From positions 1 to 23,423 of the IMG/VR virus record IMGVR_UViG_3300049783_001308: 23,423 bases of DNA; one strand, given 5' to 3'. The DNA is from a virus. A model generated the notes under the pieces. The model saw only the letters and a list, made by a program, of their open reading frames with translations. It searched no databases and was not told the origin of the DNA. Positions 13,155 through 20,575 of this stretch are shown in pieces. The position numbers and the translations under genes are program-made. Each line of letters opens with the position of its first letter. Positions within the stretch are counted from its first letter, which is position 1.

Positions 13155-14102
13155 TTGGCTAAAAAAAATAAATTACCACAAATAGTAAAGGATATAAGAG
13201 CATATGAACCTGAAGCAATTAATTATGCTTATCAGAAGAATATCTCCTACTCTCAACTTTCAATGTATAGAAGTTGCCCTCACAAGTGGGCTCTCCAATA
13301 TAAAGACGGAAATAAGTTATTTTCATCCACCATACACACTGTATTTGGTACTGCGTTACACCACGTTATTCAACATTATTTAGACGTAATGTATGACCAA
13401 ACTGTAGTTGCTGCTGATAAGGAAGATATTGTTGAAATGTTTGAAGAAGCCTTAAGGGAAGAATATAAAATCCAATATAAGAAAAACAATAATAGCCACT
13501 TCAGTTCATCTGAGGAGTTAAGGGAGTTTTTTGAAGATGGGGTTAAAATAATCAAAACCTTTAAAGCAAAAAGAGGATTACATTTCTCTAAGAAAGGATG
13601 GCATTTAGTTGGATGTGAAGTACCAGTTGTTGTAACTCCAAATAAACGTTATAGTAACGTTATATATATGGGTTATTTAGATGTGGTAATGTATCACGAA
13701 CCTACCAACTCATTCAAAATTATAGACATTAAAACGTCAACTCGTGGGTGGAATGATAAAGTTAAGAAGGATGAAGGTAAGCAATTCCAATTAATCTTAT
13801 ATAAACAATTCTTCTCTGAACAATTTAATATCCCAATAGAGAATATTGATGTCGAATTTTTTATTGTAAAACGTAAAGTTTATGATCACCCCGACTATGT
13901 AATACCTAGAATCCAAACATTCACCCCGGCGTCAGGTAAAGTAAAATTAAACAAAGCAAATAAAGCATTAAATGAATTTATAGAAGAAGCATTTAATAAG
14001 GATGGATATAAAGATAAGCAACATACACCTACACCTAGTAAGTGGGATTGTACATTCTGCCCTTTTAAAGATAGCCCAAAGTTGTGTAATGTAGCTCAAT
14101 AG
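13155..14102 (+). CDS. PD-(D/E)XK nuclease with a probable 4Fe-4S cluster (RecB/Cas4-like)
   Basis: A 315-residue nuclease of the RecB/AddB/Cas4-like (PDDEXK_1) group, probably acting on DNA ends or single strands during replication and recombination. Motifs: SQLSMYRSCPHKWAL (residues about 33-47, with Cys41), FGTALHHVIQHYL (the GxxxH helix), GYLDVVMY (motif Asp), IIDIKTS (the D-x-K core) and QFQLILYKQFF (QxxxY). The C-terminus has Cys299, Cys302 and Cys311 in WDCTFCPFKDSPKLC; together with Cys41 these form the four-cysteine iron-sulphur set known from AddB and Cas4. The start codon is TTG at 13155: the context aaataaagttTTG matches the aaaagttATG context of neighbours, and the first in-frame ATG would lose the first cysteine block. 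Confidence 0.9.
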   Translation: MAKKNKLPQIVKDIRAYEPEAINYAYQKNISYSQLSMYRSCPHKWALQYKDGNKLFSSTIHTVFGTALHHVIQHYLDVMYDQTVVAADKEDIVEMFEEALREEYKIQYKKNNNSHFSSSEELREFFEDGVKIIKTFKAKRGLHFSKKGWHLVGCEVPVVVTPNKRYSNVIYMGYLDVVMYHEPTNSFKIIDIKTSTRGWNDKVKKDEGKQFQLILYKQFFSEQFNIPIENIDVEFFIVKRKVYDHPDYVIPRIQTFTPASGKVKLNKANKALNEFIEEAFNKDGYKDKQHTPTPSKWDCTFCPFKDSPKLCNVAQ

Positions 14103-14124
14103 AATAATAATTTAAAATAAAACT

Positions 14125-14319
14125 ATGTCAAACAAAGAAATGACACTAACAAGTGTAAAAGTAAACAGTGATTTATTTCACGAATTTAAAGTAGAATGTG
14201 TAAAAAGAAAATTCTCTTTTCAAAAATTATCTGATAGAACAATCCATTTATATCTTACAGATGAGGAATTTAGAAAAAAAATTACTAACCATACAAACTT
14301 GGATTTCGAAGAAAAATAA
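14125..14319 (+). CDS. Small ribbon-helix-helix-like protein
   Basis: A 64-residue protein with the layout of a ribbon-helix-helix (Arc/MetJ/CopG) DNA-binding domain: a beta strand TLTSVKVNSDLF (residues about 7-18), helix HEFKVECVKRKF and second helix SFQKLSDRTIHLYLTDEEFR. The pattern vkv...l...fk..c...g.s.q...n..i..y is typical of phage RHH repressors and of small phage proteins annotated as such. If real, it would act as a dimer on DNA, possibly controlling nearby promoters; the next gene has a promoter-like element overlapping the end of this one. The start follows aatttaaaataaaactATG. The fold assignment is by pattern only. Confidence 0.65.
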   Translation: MSNKEMTLTSVKVNSDLFHEFKVECVKRKFSFQKLSDRTIHLYLTDEEFRKKITNHTNLDFEEK

Positions 14320-14329
14320 ATTATATTCA
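14298..14329 (+). promoter_or_regulatory. Putative promoter of the glycosyltransferase operon, near-leaderless
   Basis: CTTGG at 14298-14302 and TATATT at 14322-14327 keep the 19-base spacing. The element lies inside the last codons of the RHH gene. The -7 region reads TATATTCATACTATG, so the ATG at 14334 begins only six bases after TATATT, about where transcription should start. The same arrangement (TATATTCACACTATG) precedes the gene at 17582. A leaderless or nearly leaderless mRNA is implied if the element is real. Confidence 0.55.
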
Positions 14330-14333
14330 TACT

Positions 14334-15764
14334 ATGAAAGAAGGTTACATAAAAAAAGAAGATAGAAAGAAAATTCTACTTCTAACGGATGATATTAGAG
14401 TACATTCGGGAGTTGCTCAAATTGGTAGGGAAATGGTTATTAATACCTCCCACCATTATAATTGGGTTCAATTAGCTGGAGCTGTAGAACATCCTGAAAA
14501 AGGTAAGAGGATAGATATTTCTGAGGATAATAACAAACAGGCAAATATTAACGACTCATCAGTGATTTTATATCCTGTAGATGGGTATGGGAATCCTGAA
14601 GTGTTAAAAACGGTCATTGAAATAGAAAAACCTGATGCTATTTTCTTAATCACAGATCCTAGATACTTTACATGGGTTTTCCAAATGGAAAATCAAATCC
14701 GTAAAACCATCCCAATAGCTTATCTAAACATTTGGGATAGTATGCCAGCACCTATGTATAATAGAGAATTTTATGAATCTTGTGATGCATTGTTTGGTAT
14801 TTCTAAACAAACAGTAGGTATTAATCAGATAGTTTTAGGTAAAAAGGCAGATAATAAAATTATTAAATATGTTCCCCACGGTTTAAATAATAAAATGTTT
14901 AAACCTATGGATGAAACAGATAAAGAACTTCAAGAATTTAAAAAACACATATCAAGAGGTAAAGAATATGATTTTACTCTACTATTCAACTCACGAAATA
15001 TTAGACGTAAATCCATCCCAGATACCCTTCTAGCATGGAAATTATTTTTAGAAAAACTCCCTAAAGAAGAAGCTGAAAAGTGTTTATTTGTTCTACACAC
15101 CGAACCTGTGAGTGATCATGGAACTGATTTAGGAGCTGTTATTGAATTCCTTTTCCCTGATGGAAAATCAAATGTGATTATTTCAAACGCTAAATTACCT
15201 ACAGATAAAATGAATTTATTGTATAATATCGCGGATGGTATTATTTTACTCTCATCAGCTGAAGGTTGGGGGTTATCATTAACTGAAGCCTTATTAACAG
15301 GTACTCCTATTATTGCAAACACTACAGGTGGGATGCAAGATCAAATGAGATTTGAAGATGAAAATGGTGATTGGATTAATTTCTCCCCAGATTTCCCATC
15401 AAACCATAGAGGTACTTACACAAAACATGGAGAATGGGTATTACCTGTATACCCAACCAACCTATCAATTGTAGGTTCACCTCAAACCCCATATATCTAT
15501 GATGATAAGTGTTCTTTTGAAGATGCTGAAAATAAAATTATGGAACTTTACAAAATGGGTAATGACAAAAGAAAAGAAATTGGAAAAGCAGGTATGGAAT
15601 GGGCTTTAGGAGATGAAGCAGGTTTCACATCCGAAAAAATGTCAGGTCGTATTATTGAAGGGATGGATGAATTATTTGATACTTGGGTACCAAGAGAAAA
15701 ATTCGAATTCTTAAAAGATACAGATTTTGAAAAAAGAGTTTTAAAACATAAAATAATTTACTAA
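14334..15764 (+). CDS. GT-B glycosyltransferase (GT4-like)
   Basis: A 476-residue glycosyltransferase of the GT-B fold, retaining GT4-like. The C-terminal nucleotide-sugar domain shows LFNSRNIRRKSIPDTLLAW (residues about 215-235), MNLLYNIADGIILLSSAEGW (about 293-312) and the EX7E motif in AEGWGLSLTEAL (Glu310 and Glu318), followed by TPIIANTTGGMQDQM. The N-terminal acceptor domain begins KKILLLTDDIRVHSGVAQIG (about 12-31). It transfers a sugar from a nucleotide donor to an unknown acceptor in the cytoplasm; no signal peptide or membrane helix is seen. It starts the glycan cluster and is followed with no gap by a second GT-B gene. The acceptor may be a virion, lipid or other glycan. Confidence 0.87.
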   Translation: MKEGYIKKEDRKKILLLTDDIRVHSGVAQIGREMVINTSHHYNWVQLAGAVEHPEKGKRIDISEDNNKQANINDSSVILYPVDGYGNPEVLKTVIEIEKPDAIFLITDPRYFTWVFQMENQIRKTIPIAYLNIWDSMPAPMYNREFYESCDALFGISKQTVGINQIVLGKKADNKIIKYVPHGLNNKMFKPMDETDKELQEFKKHISRGKEYDFTLLFNSRNIRRKSIPDTLLAWKLFLEKLPKEEAEKCLFVLHTEPVSDHGTDLGAVIEFLFPDGKSNVIISNAKLPTDKMNLLYNIADGIILLSSAEGWGLSLTEALLTGTPIIANTTGGMQDQMRFEDENGDWINFSPDFPSNHRGTYTKHGEWVLPVYPTNLSIVGSPQTPYIYDDKCSFEDAENKIMELYKMGNDKRKEIGKAGMEWALGDEAGFTSEKMSGRIIEGMDELFDTWVPREKFEFLKDTDFEKRVLKHKIIY

Positions 15765-17087
15765 ATGAAGAATACATTTTACATAAGTTGTCCTATAGAT
15801 ACTTACTCAGGATATGGAGGTCGCTCGCGTGATTTCGTCAAGGCACTAATTAAAAGTGACAAATATGATGTCAAAATTATATCTCAAAGGTGGGGAAGTA
15901 CACCTTTTGGTTTTATTGATGATCATTTAGAAGATTGGGGATTTTTAAAATCCCACATACCCACATTAGAAGGTGGTAAACTTCAGGAACAACCAGACAT
16001 ATGGTGTCAGGTTACAGTACCCAATGAATTTCAAAAAGTTGGAAAATATAATATTGGTTTAACTGCTGGAATCGAAACTACAGCCTGTGCTTCTCCTTGG
16101 ATTGAGGGGTGTAATAGAATGGATTTAATCCTAACTTCTTCTACTCATTCAAAAAACGTATTTGAAAAAACTAGCTATAATGGTAAAGATCAAAATGGTA
16201 ATGATTTTCCCCTCAAATTAACAACCCCTTGTGAAGTTCTTATTGAAGGTGCGGATTTAGATGTTTACAAACCATTAAAAAATACTGAATTTAAATCCTC
16301 AACATTAAAAGAATCAATAAACTCAATCCCTGAATCATTTGCTTACTTATATGTGGGACATTGGATGCAAGGCGAAATGGGAGAGGATAGGAAAAATGTA
16401 GGATTGTTAATTAAAGCATTTTATGAATTATTTAAAAATAAAAAAGGTAAAAAACCTGCATTAATCTTAAAAACAAGTGGTGGGGGTTCTAGTTATATAG
16501 ACCGGAATGAAATGCAGAAACGTATAGCTTCTATTAGAGAAAGTGTCCCATCAGATGATTTACCTAATATTTATCTACTCCACGGTGAATTCTCTGATAG
16601 GGAAATGAATGAGTTATATAACCATTCTAAAGTTAAGGCTATGGTCAATTTAACTAAAGGTGAAGGTTTCGGTCGTCCACTACTAGAATTTAGTCTATCA
16701 AACAAACCCGTTATAACAACTGGGTGGTCAGGTCAAATTGATTTTCTTCAACCAAAACTTTCAGGTTTAATGGGTGGCAAATTAACTAAGATACACCCAT
16801 CAGCCCAACAGAAAGATATGTTAATTGAGGGATCTGAATGGTTTAGTGTTGATCATAACCATATAGGTCACTTCTTTAATGATGTAATCACAAACTATAA
16901 AGAATGGAAGGTAAAAGGAAAACGTCAAGGGTACTATAGTAGAACTAATTTTAGTTTCCAAAACATGGAAGAACAATTAGATAGTTTATTATCAAAATAT
17001 GTACCAGTATTATCTAAAAAACTAGAACTCAAATTACCAAAATTGGGGGGTAGTAAATTACAATTACCAAAATTAAAAAAAGTATAA
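15765..17087 (+). CDS. GT-B glycosyltransferase with a lysine-leucine-proline repeat tail
   Basis: A 440-residue glycosyltransferase of the GT-B fold. It begins FYISCPIDTYSGYGGRSRDF (the glycine-rich loop of the acceptor domain), includes GLTAGIETTACASPWIEGCN (residues about 99-118), and in the donor domain YLYVGHWMQGEMGEDRKNVG (about 190-210) and the EX7E motif EGFGRPLLE (near 300-308) followed by SNKPVITTGWSG. It starts the base after the previous stop, so the two transferases are produced together. The last 22 residues are odd: KLELKLPKLGGSKLQLPKL plus a short basic end, a near-duplicate KLxLPKL motif that looks like a linear binding or membrane-surface tail. The next gene overlaps as TAATG. 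Confidence 0.87.
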   Translation: MKNTFYISCPIDTYSGYGGRSRDFVKALIKSDKYDVKIISQRWGSTPFGFIDDHLEDWGFLKSHIPTLEGGKLQEQPDIWCQVTVPNEFQKVGKYNIGLTAGIETTACASPWIEGCNRMDLILTSSTHSKNVFEKTSYNGKDQNGNDFPLKLTTPCEVLIEGADLDVYKPLKNTEFKSSTLKESINSIPESFAYLYVGHWMQGEMGEDRKNVGLLIKAFYELFKNKKGKKPALILKTSGGGSSYIDRNEMQKRIASIRESVPSDDLPNIYLLHGEFSDREMNELYNHSKVKAMVNLTKGEGFGRPLLEFSLSNKPVITTGWSGQIDFLQPKLSGLMGGKLTKIHPSAQQKDMLIEGSEWFSVDHNHIGHFFNDVITNYKEWKVKGKRQGYYSRTNFSFQNMEEQLDSLLSKYVPVLSKKLELKLPKLGGSKLQLPKLKKV

Positions 17088-17545
17088 TGGATAATTTAAT
17101 TATATGTGATCGTTGTGGGTCTGATGCCTGCTATGTTAATGAAATCAATGAAGAAATAAAAAACTACCAATGTATGGGTTGTGGTTTTATTACTAACTCT
17201 TTAATGAAAAAAGATTCACAATTCCTTGAGGAACAGATGGAACTCCTCCCTAACCTATATAAGGAATTGATGGGAGAAGACAAGGAAGGTAAAGTTTGGA
17301 TGCCTGCAACAATAAACATACCAAAACAAGGTATGGTGTTTGCAAATGGTACAAGTGCTGAAAATTGGAATTGGGGAGCTGTATTATCAATACCAGTTAA
17401 GGAAGATGAAAGAGAGAAATATCCAATACCTGGGAAAACTGGGGAGTTTTATGATAAACGAATGGATATGGATACTATTAAGGAATTTAAAGAAGGTGAC
17501 TTCTTAGAGGCTTTAGATTATATTGGGGTTTTTAATGAATCCTAA
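17087..17545 (+). CDS. Zinc-ribbon protein of unknown function
   Basis: A 152-residue protein whose first 35 residues hold a zinc ribbon: CDRCG (Cys7 and Cys10) and CMGCGF (near residues 29-34), two CxxC knuckles typical of transcription- or nucleic-acid-linked zinc ribbons. The remainder (ELLPNLYKELMGEDKEGKVW, MPATINIPKQGMVFANGT, GEFYDKRMDMDTIKEF) is a small alpha/beta domain that I do not recognise from a defined family. It is coupled to the upstream transferase by TAATG and is the last gene before the next promoter-like element. Proteins of this kind occur in many marine phages, mostly unnamed. Zinc binding is likely; the partner is unknown. Confidence 0.7.
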   Translation: MDNLIICDRCGSDACYVNEINEEIKNYQCMGCGFITNSLMKKDSQFLEEQMELLPNLYKELMGEDKEGKVWMPATINIPKQGMVFANGTSAENWNWGAVLSIPVKEDEREKYPIPGKTGEFYDKRMDMDTIKEFKEGDFLEALDYIGVFNES

Positions 17546-17577
17546 TTTGGTCTCCCACAATAAATTTCGTATATTCA
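17546..17577 (+). promoter_or_regulatory. Putative promoter of the second glycan operon, near-leaderless
   Basis: TTTGG at 17546-17550 and TATATT at 17570-17575, 19 bases apart, with TTCG before the TATATT. All of it lies in the 36-base gap between genes. As at 14334, the -7 region runs straight into the start codon (TATATTCACACTATG), with the ATG at 17582 six bases after TATATT, implying a leaderless or nearly leaderless transcript. Confidence 0.65.
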
Positions 17578-17581
17578 CACT

Positions 17582-18208
17582 ATGATAAAAATTAGTTATG
17601 CCATACCAGTTTGTAATGAACATATTGAAATCCAACGACTATTAACATTTTTGTTAAAGCATAAAAGACACCAAGATGAAATTATAATTCTGTTTGATTC
17701 AAAAAATGGTACTCCTACAGTAAAGAATTATTTACATTCAAAATCAGTTAATAATGATTTTATTTGGTTTCCTTATGAGTTTGATGGTCATTTTGCTAAT
17801 ATGAAAAATAAACTAACAACTCAATGTAGTGGAGATTACATATTTCAAATTGATGCAGATGAGATTCCTAATGAAATATTAATAGAAAATATACCAGCAA
17901 TTCTATCAGAAAACCCAGACAACGAAGTTTATTATGTACCTAGGGTAAATACTGTATCTGGACTTACTCCCGAACATATTAAAAAATGGAATTGGAATGT
18001 TGATGCTGAAGGTAGAGTCAATTATCCTGATTACCAAATGCGCATCTATAAAAATAACGGTGAAATTAAATGGAGAAATAAAGTACATGAAGTATTAGAA
18101 AACCATAAAAGTTTTTCGGCACTACCCTCTATGGAAGAACTATCTCTTTACCACCCAAAAGATATTAAACGACAAGAAAAACAAAACAGTTACTATAACA
18201 CATTATAA
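17582..18208 (+). CDS. GT-A glycosyltransferase, family 2-like
   Basis: A 208-residue inverting glycosyltransferase of the GT2 type. The N-terminus ISYAIPVCNEHIEIQRLL gives the first nucleotide-binding strand and loop. IIILFDSKNGTP follows, and GDYIFQIDADEIPNEIL (residues about 81-97) contains the DAD form of the metal-binding DxD motif. The later WRNKVHEVLENH block (about 160-171) resembles the acceptor/catalytic segment of WaaE/SunS-like transferases, where the H-E pair is conserved. At 208 residues it is shorter than most GT2 proteins (230-300) but has all core motifs. It opens the second glycan operon and overlaps the epimerase by TAATG. Donor and acceptor cannot be read from sequence. 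Confidence 0.87.
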   Translation: MIKISYAIPVCNEHIEIQRLLTFLLKHKRHQDEIIILFDSKNGTPTVKNYLHSKSVNNDFIWFPYEFDGHFANMKNKLTTQCSGDYIFQIDADEIPNEILIENIPAILSENPDNEVYYVPRVNTVSGLTPEHIKKWNWNVDAEGRVNYPDYQMRIYKNNGEIKWRNKVHEVLENHKSFSALPSMEELSLYHPKDIKRQEKQNSYYNTL

Positions 18209-19221
18209 TGGAAGAACAAAAAACAATACTAATTACTGGGGTTGCAGGTTTACTAGGAAGTAGATTAGCAGATTGGATAATTAAAACATCCCCAGAATAT
18301 AAAGTAATAGGAATTGATGATTTAAGTGGGGGTTTTAAAGAAAATATTAACCCTAAGGTAGATTTCCACCAATTGAATTTAGTAGATGGTGCGATTGATA
18401 GCGTATTTAATGCGTATAAAATCGATTATGTCTATCACTTCGCAGCCTATGCCGCTGAAGGTCTATCTCCGTTTATCCGCGCATATAATTATGATAATAA
18501 TTTAAAATCCACAGCACGTATAGTTAATGAGTGTATCAAACACGATATTAAAAGACTGATATTTACATCAACTTTAGCAGTATATGGACATGGGTATGGT
18601 GGGGTTTTTGATGAAAGTCAACAACAAGCACCAATCGATCCTTATGGAGTAGCAAAATACGCCTGTGAAATGGATATTCAAATTGCAGGTGAGCAACACG
18701 GATTAGATTGGTGTATTATCAGACCACATAATGTATATGGTATTAAACAAAATATTTGGGATAAATACAGAAATGTATTAGGTATCTGGATGTACCAACA
18801 TTTAAATGGCCAACCAATGACTATTTTTGGAGATGGTGAACAAACCCGAGCATTTAGTTTCATAGACGATTCAATCGAACCTTTATTTAATGCTGCCATA
18901 AGACCTGAAGCTAGTAAAGAAATTATTAATTTGGGGGGAATCGAGGAAGTATCTATTAATCAAGCAAGTAAAATTTTATGTAAAGTTATTGGTGAAGATA
19001 TAGATGTTCAACATTTAGAAGGTAGACATGAAGTAAAACAAGCAATTCCAACCTACCAAAAATCAATGGATCTGTTAGGTTTTGAATATAAAACTACAAT
19101 GTACAGTGGATTAACACGAATGTGGGAGTGGGCAAAAAATCAACCTATGAGGGATAGATTTGAGTGGAGTGAGTATGAATTAGATAAAGGAATTTATAGT
19201 TTCTGGGAAAATAAAAAATAA
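18208..19221 (+). CDS. NAD-dependent sugar epimerase/dehydratase (GalE-like, extended SDR)
   Basis: A 337-residue extended short-chain dehydrogenase that acts on nucleotide sugars. The Rossmann motif is TGVAGLLGS (GxxGxxG, residues 11-17), then GIDDLSGG, YHFAAYAAEGL, and the catalytic set: Ser/Thr in LIFTSTLAVYG (about 112-122) and YGVAK (Tyr146, Lys150). RPHNVYGIKQ is the substrate-side loop usual in UDP-glucose 4-epimerase relatives, and the C-terminal part (SINQASKILCKVIG) completes the fold. Length is typical. It would supply an isomerised or deoxygenated nucleotide sugar to the transferases around it. 4-Epimerase versus 4,6-dehydratase cannot be decided by eye. Confidence 0.9.
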   Translation: MEEQKTILITGVAGLLGSRLADWIIKTSPEYKVIGIDDLSGGFKENINPKVDFHQLNLVDGAIDSVFNAYKIDYVYHFAAYAAEGLSPFIRAYNYDNNLKSTARIVNECIKHDIKRLIFTSTLAVYGHGYGGVFDESQQQAPIDPYGVAKYACEMDIQIAGEQHGLDWCIIRPHNVYGIKQNIWDKYRNVLGIWMYQHLNGQPMTIFGDGEQTRAFSFIDDSIEPLFNAAIRPEASKEIINLGGIEEVSINQASKILCKVIGEDIDVQHLEGRHEVKQAIPTYQKSMDLLGFEYKTTMYSGLTRMWEWAKNQPMRDRFEWSEYELDKGIYSFWENKK

Positions 19222-19226
19222 AAATT

Positions 19227-19865
19227 ATGAAAAATGTTTATGACGTTACTAATGAATTAGAAAATAAACTAGCAGAATATACAGGAGCTCCATACGCAGT
19301 TTGTGTTGATAATGCTAGTAATGCTATATTTCTTTCTTTATACTATGAAAATCATATTAAAAACCGTATAAAAAATAAAACAGTAACCTGTCTTTCAAGA
19401 ACATACCCCTCAGTTCCTTGTGAAATCATCCATGCTGGTTTAAAAATAGAATGGGAGCATGTTAAAGGAGAAACCATTACAGGTGCTTATCCTTTAAAAG
19501 GTAGTCGTGTATGGGATTCAGCATTAAGTTTTACTCATGATATGTACAAATCCAACACTCATATGTGTTTATCATTTACTGGGCCTTATAAACATTTTAA
19601 ACTATCTAAGGGTGGCTGTATTATAACTGATGATCATGATGCTTATCTATGGTTTAAACGCGCTAGGTACAGTGGTAGACGTGAATGTTCATACCATGAT
19701 GATAATTTTGATATGTTAGGGTGGAATTTTTATATGATGCCTGAATTAGCAGCAAGAGGTTTATTACTTATGGGTCAATTTTGGAATGGTGAAAAGCCAA
19801 TCCGTAATAAAGATAAAACAATGCCTTACCCTGATTTATCAAAATTCCCGGTTTTTAATAAATAA
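19227..19865 (+). CDS. DegT/DnrJ-type aminotransferase-like protein lacking the C-terminal domain
   Basis: Resembles the large domain of the PLP-dependent DegT/DnrJ/EryC1/StrS sugar aminotransferases. YTGAPYAVCVDNASNAIFLSL (residues about 18-38) matches the N-terminal substrate loop; VWDSALSF near 91-98 holds the Asp that pairs with the PLP ring; GPYKHFKLSKGGCIITDD (about 119-136) aligns with the lysine loop, Lys122 being the candidate Schiff-base lysine. NFYMMPELAARGLLLMGQF matches the helix that normally leads into the C-terminal domain. It then stops at 212 residues, while family members have about 370-400, and the next gene starts three bases later, so the small domain is absent and not merely frameshifted. 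It may be a non-catalytic or paired subunit, or a phage-specific short form. Confidence 0.8.
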   Translation: MKNVYDVTNELENKLAEYTGAPYAVCVDNASNAIFLSLYYENHIKNRIKNKTVTCLSRTYPSVPCEIIHAGLKIEWEHVKGETITGAYPLKGSRVWDSALSFTHDMYKSNTHMCLSFTGPYKHFKLSKGGCIITDDHDAYLWFKRARYSGRRECSYHDDNFDMLGWNFYMMPELAARGLLLMGQFWNGEKPIRNKDKTMPYPDLSKFPVFNK

Positions 19866-19867
19866 TT

Positions 19868-20575
19868 ATGGAAAAGAAAGTAGCCATCATGCAACCTTAC
19901 TTTCTACCCTATGTTGGGTATTTCCATCTAATAAATTCAGTTGATGAGTTTGTTATATACGACAATATCCAATATACTAAAAAAGGTTGGATAAATAGAA
20001 ATAGAATATTAGTTAATGGGAGTGATAAAATAATAACACTTCCAATAAAAAAGGGTTCTGATTATTTAGATGTAAGTGATAGGTATTTAGCCGATAGTTG
20101 GGAACATGATAGAAAAAAACTATTGAATATAATCAAACAAAACTATCAGAAAGCACCATATTTTAGTAATATTTACCCCCTAATTCAAGATTGTATTATG
20201 GTATCTGAAATGAATTTATTTAAATTTATATTAAATAGTTTAAATAAATTAAACTCATATTTAGATATTAATACTAAGGTTACGGCATCATCAACACTTG
20301 ATATTGATCATACTCTTAAATCCCAATCTAAAGTAATAGCTATATGTAAAAATCTTAATGCAAGTACTTACATAAATGCGATTGGGGGGCAAGATTTATA
20401 TAATGTTCAAGATTTTAAAAATGAAGGACTAGATTTAAAATTTGTTAAATCCCCCCCCTTAAATTATAAACAATATAAAAATGAATTTATCCCTTGGCTA
20501 TCAGTATTAGATGTCGTAATGTTTAATAAAAGACAGGATATAATAGATTATACAAATAAATATACTTTAATATGA
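19868..20575 (+). CDS. WbqC-like family protein
   Basis: A 235-residue member of the WbqC-like family, found in O-antigen and capsule clusters. Family marks are VAIMQPYFLPYVGYFHLI at residues 5-22 and YDNIQYTKKGWINRNRI at about 31-47, then ITLPIKKGSDYLDVSDRYL. The C-terminal part has YINAIGGQDLYN (family iN.iGG..LY) and FIPWLSVLDVVMFN (family fipnLSiiDllmfn). The family's chemistry is not firmly known to me; it is generally thought to work in glycan modification. A run of eight C's lies inside the gene at 20451-20458, which is a possible slippage site. Its last bases overlap the next start (ATGA). Confidence 0.9.
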   Translation: MEKKVAIMQPYFLPYVGYFHLINSVDEFVIYDNIQYTKKGWINRNRILVNGSDKIITLPIKKGSDYLDVSDRYLADSWEHDRKKLLNIIKQNYQKAPYFSNIYPLIQDCIMVSEMNLFKFILNSLNKLNSYLDINTKVTASSTLDIDHTLKSQSKVIAICKNLNASTYINAIGGQDLYNVQDFKNEGLDLKFVKSPPLNYKQYKNEFIPWLSVLDVVMFNKRQDIIDYTNKYTLI

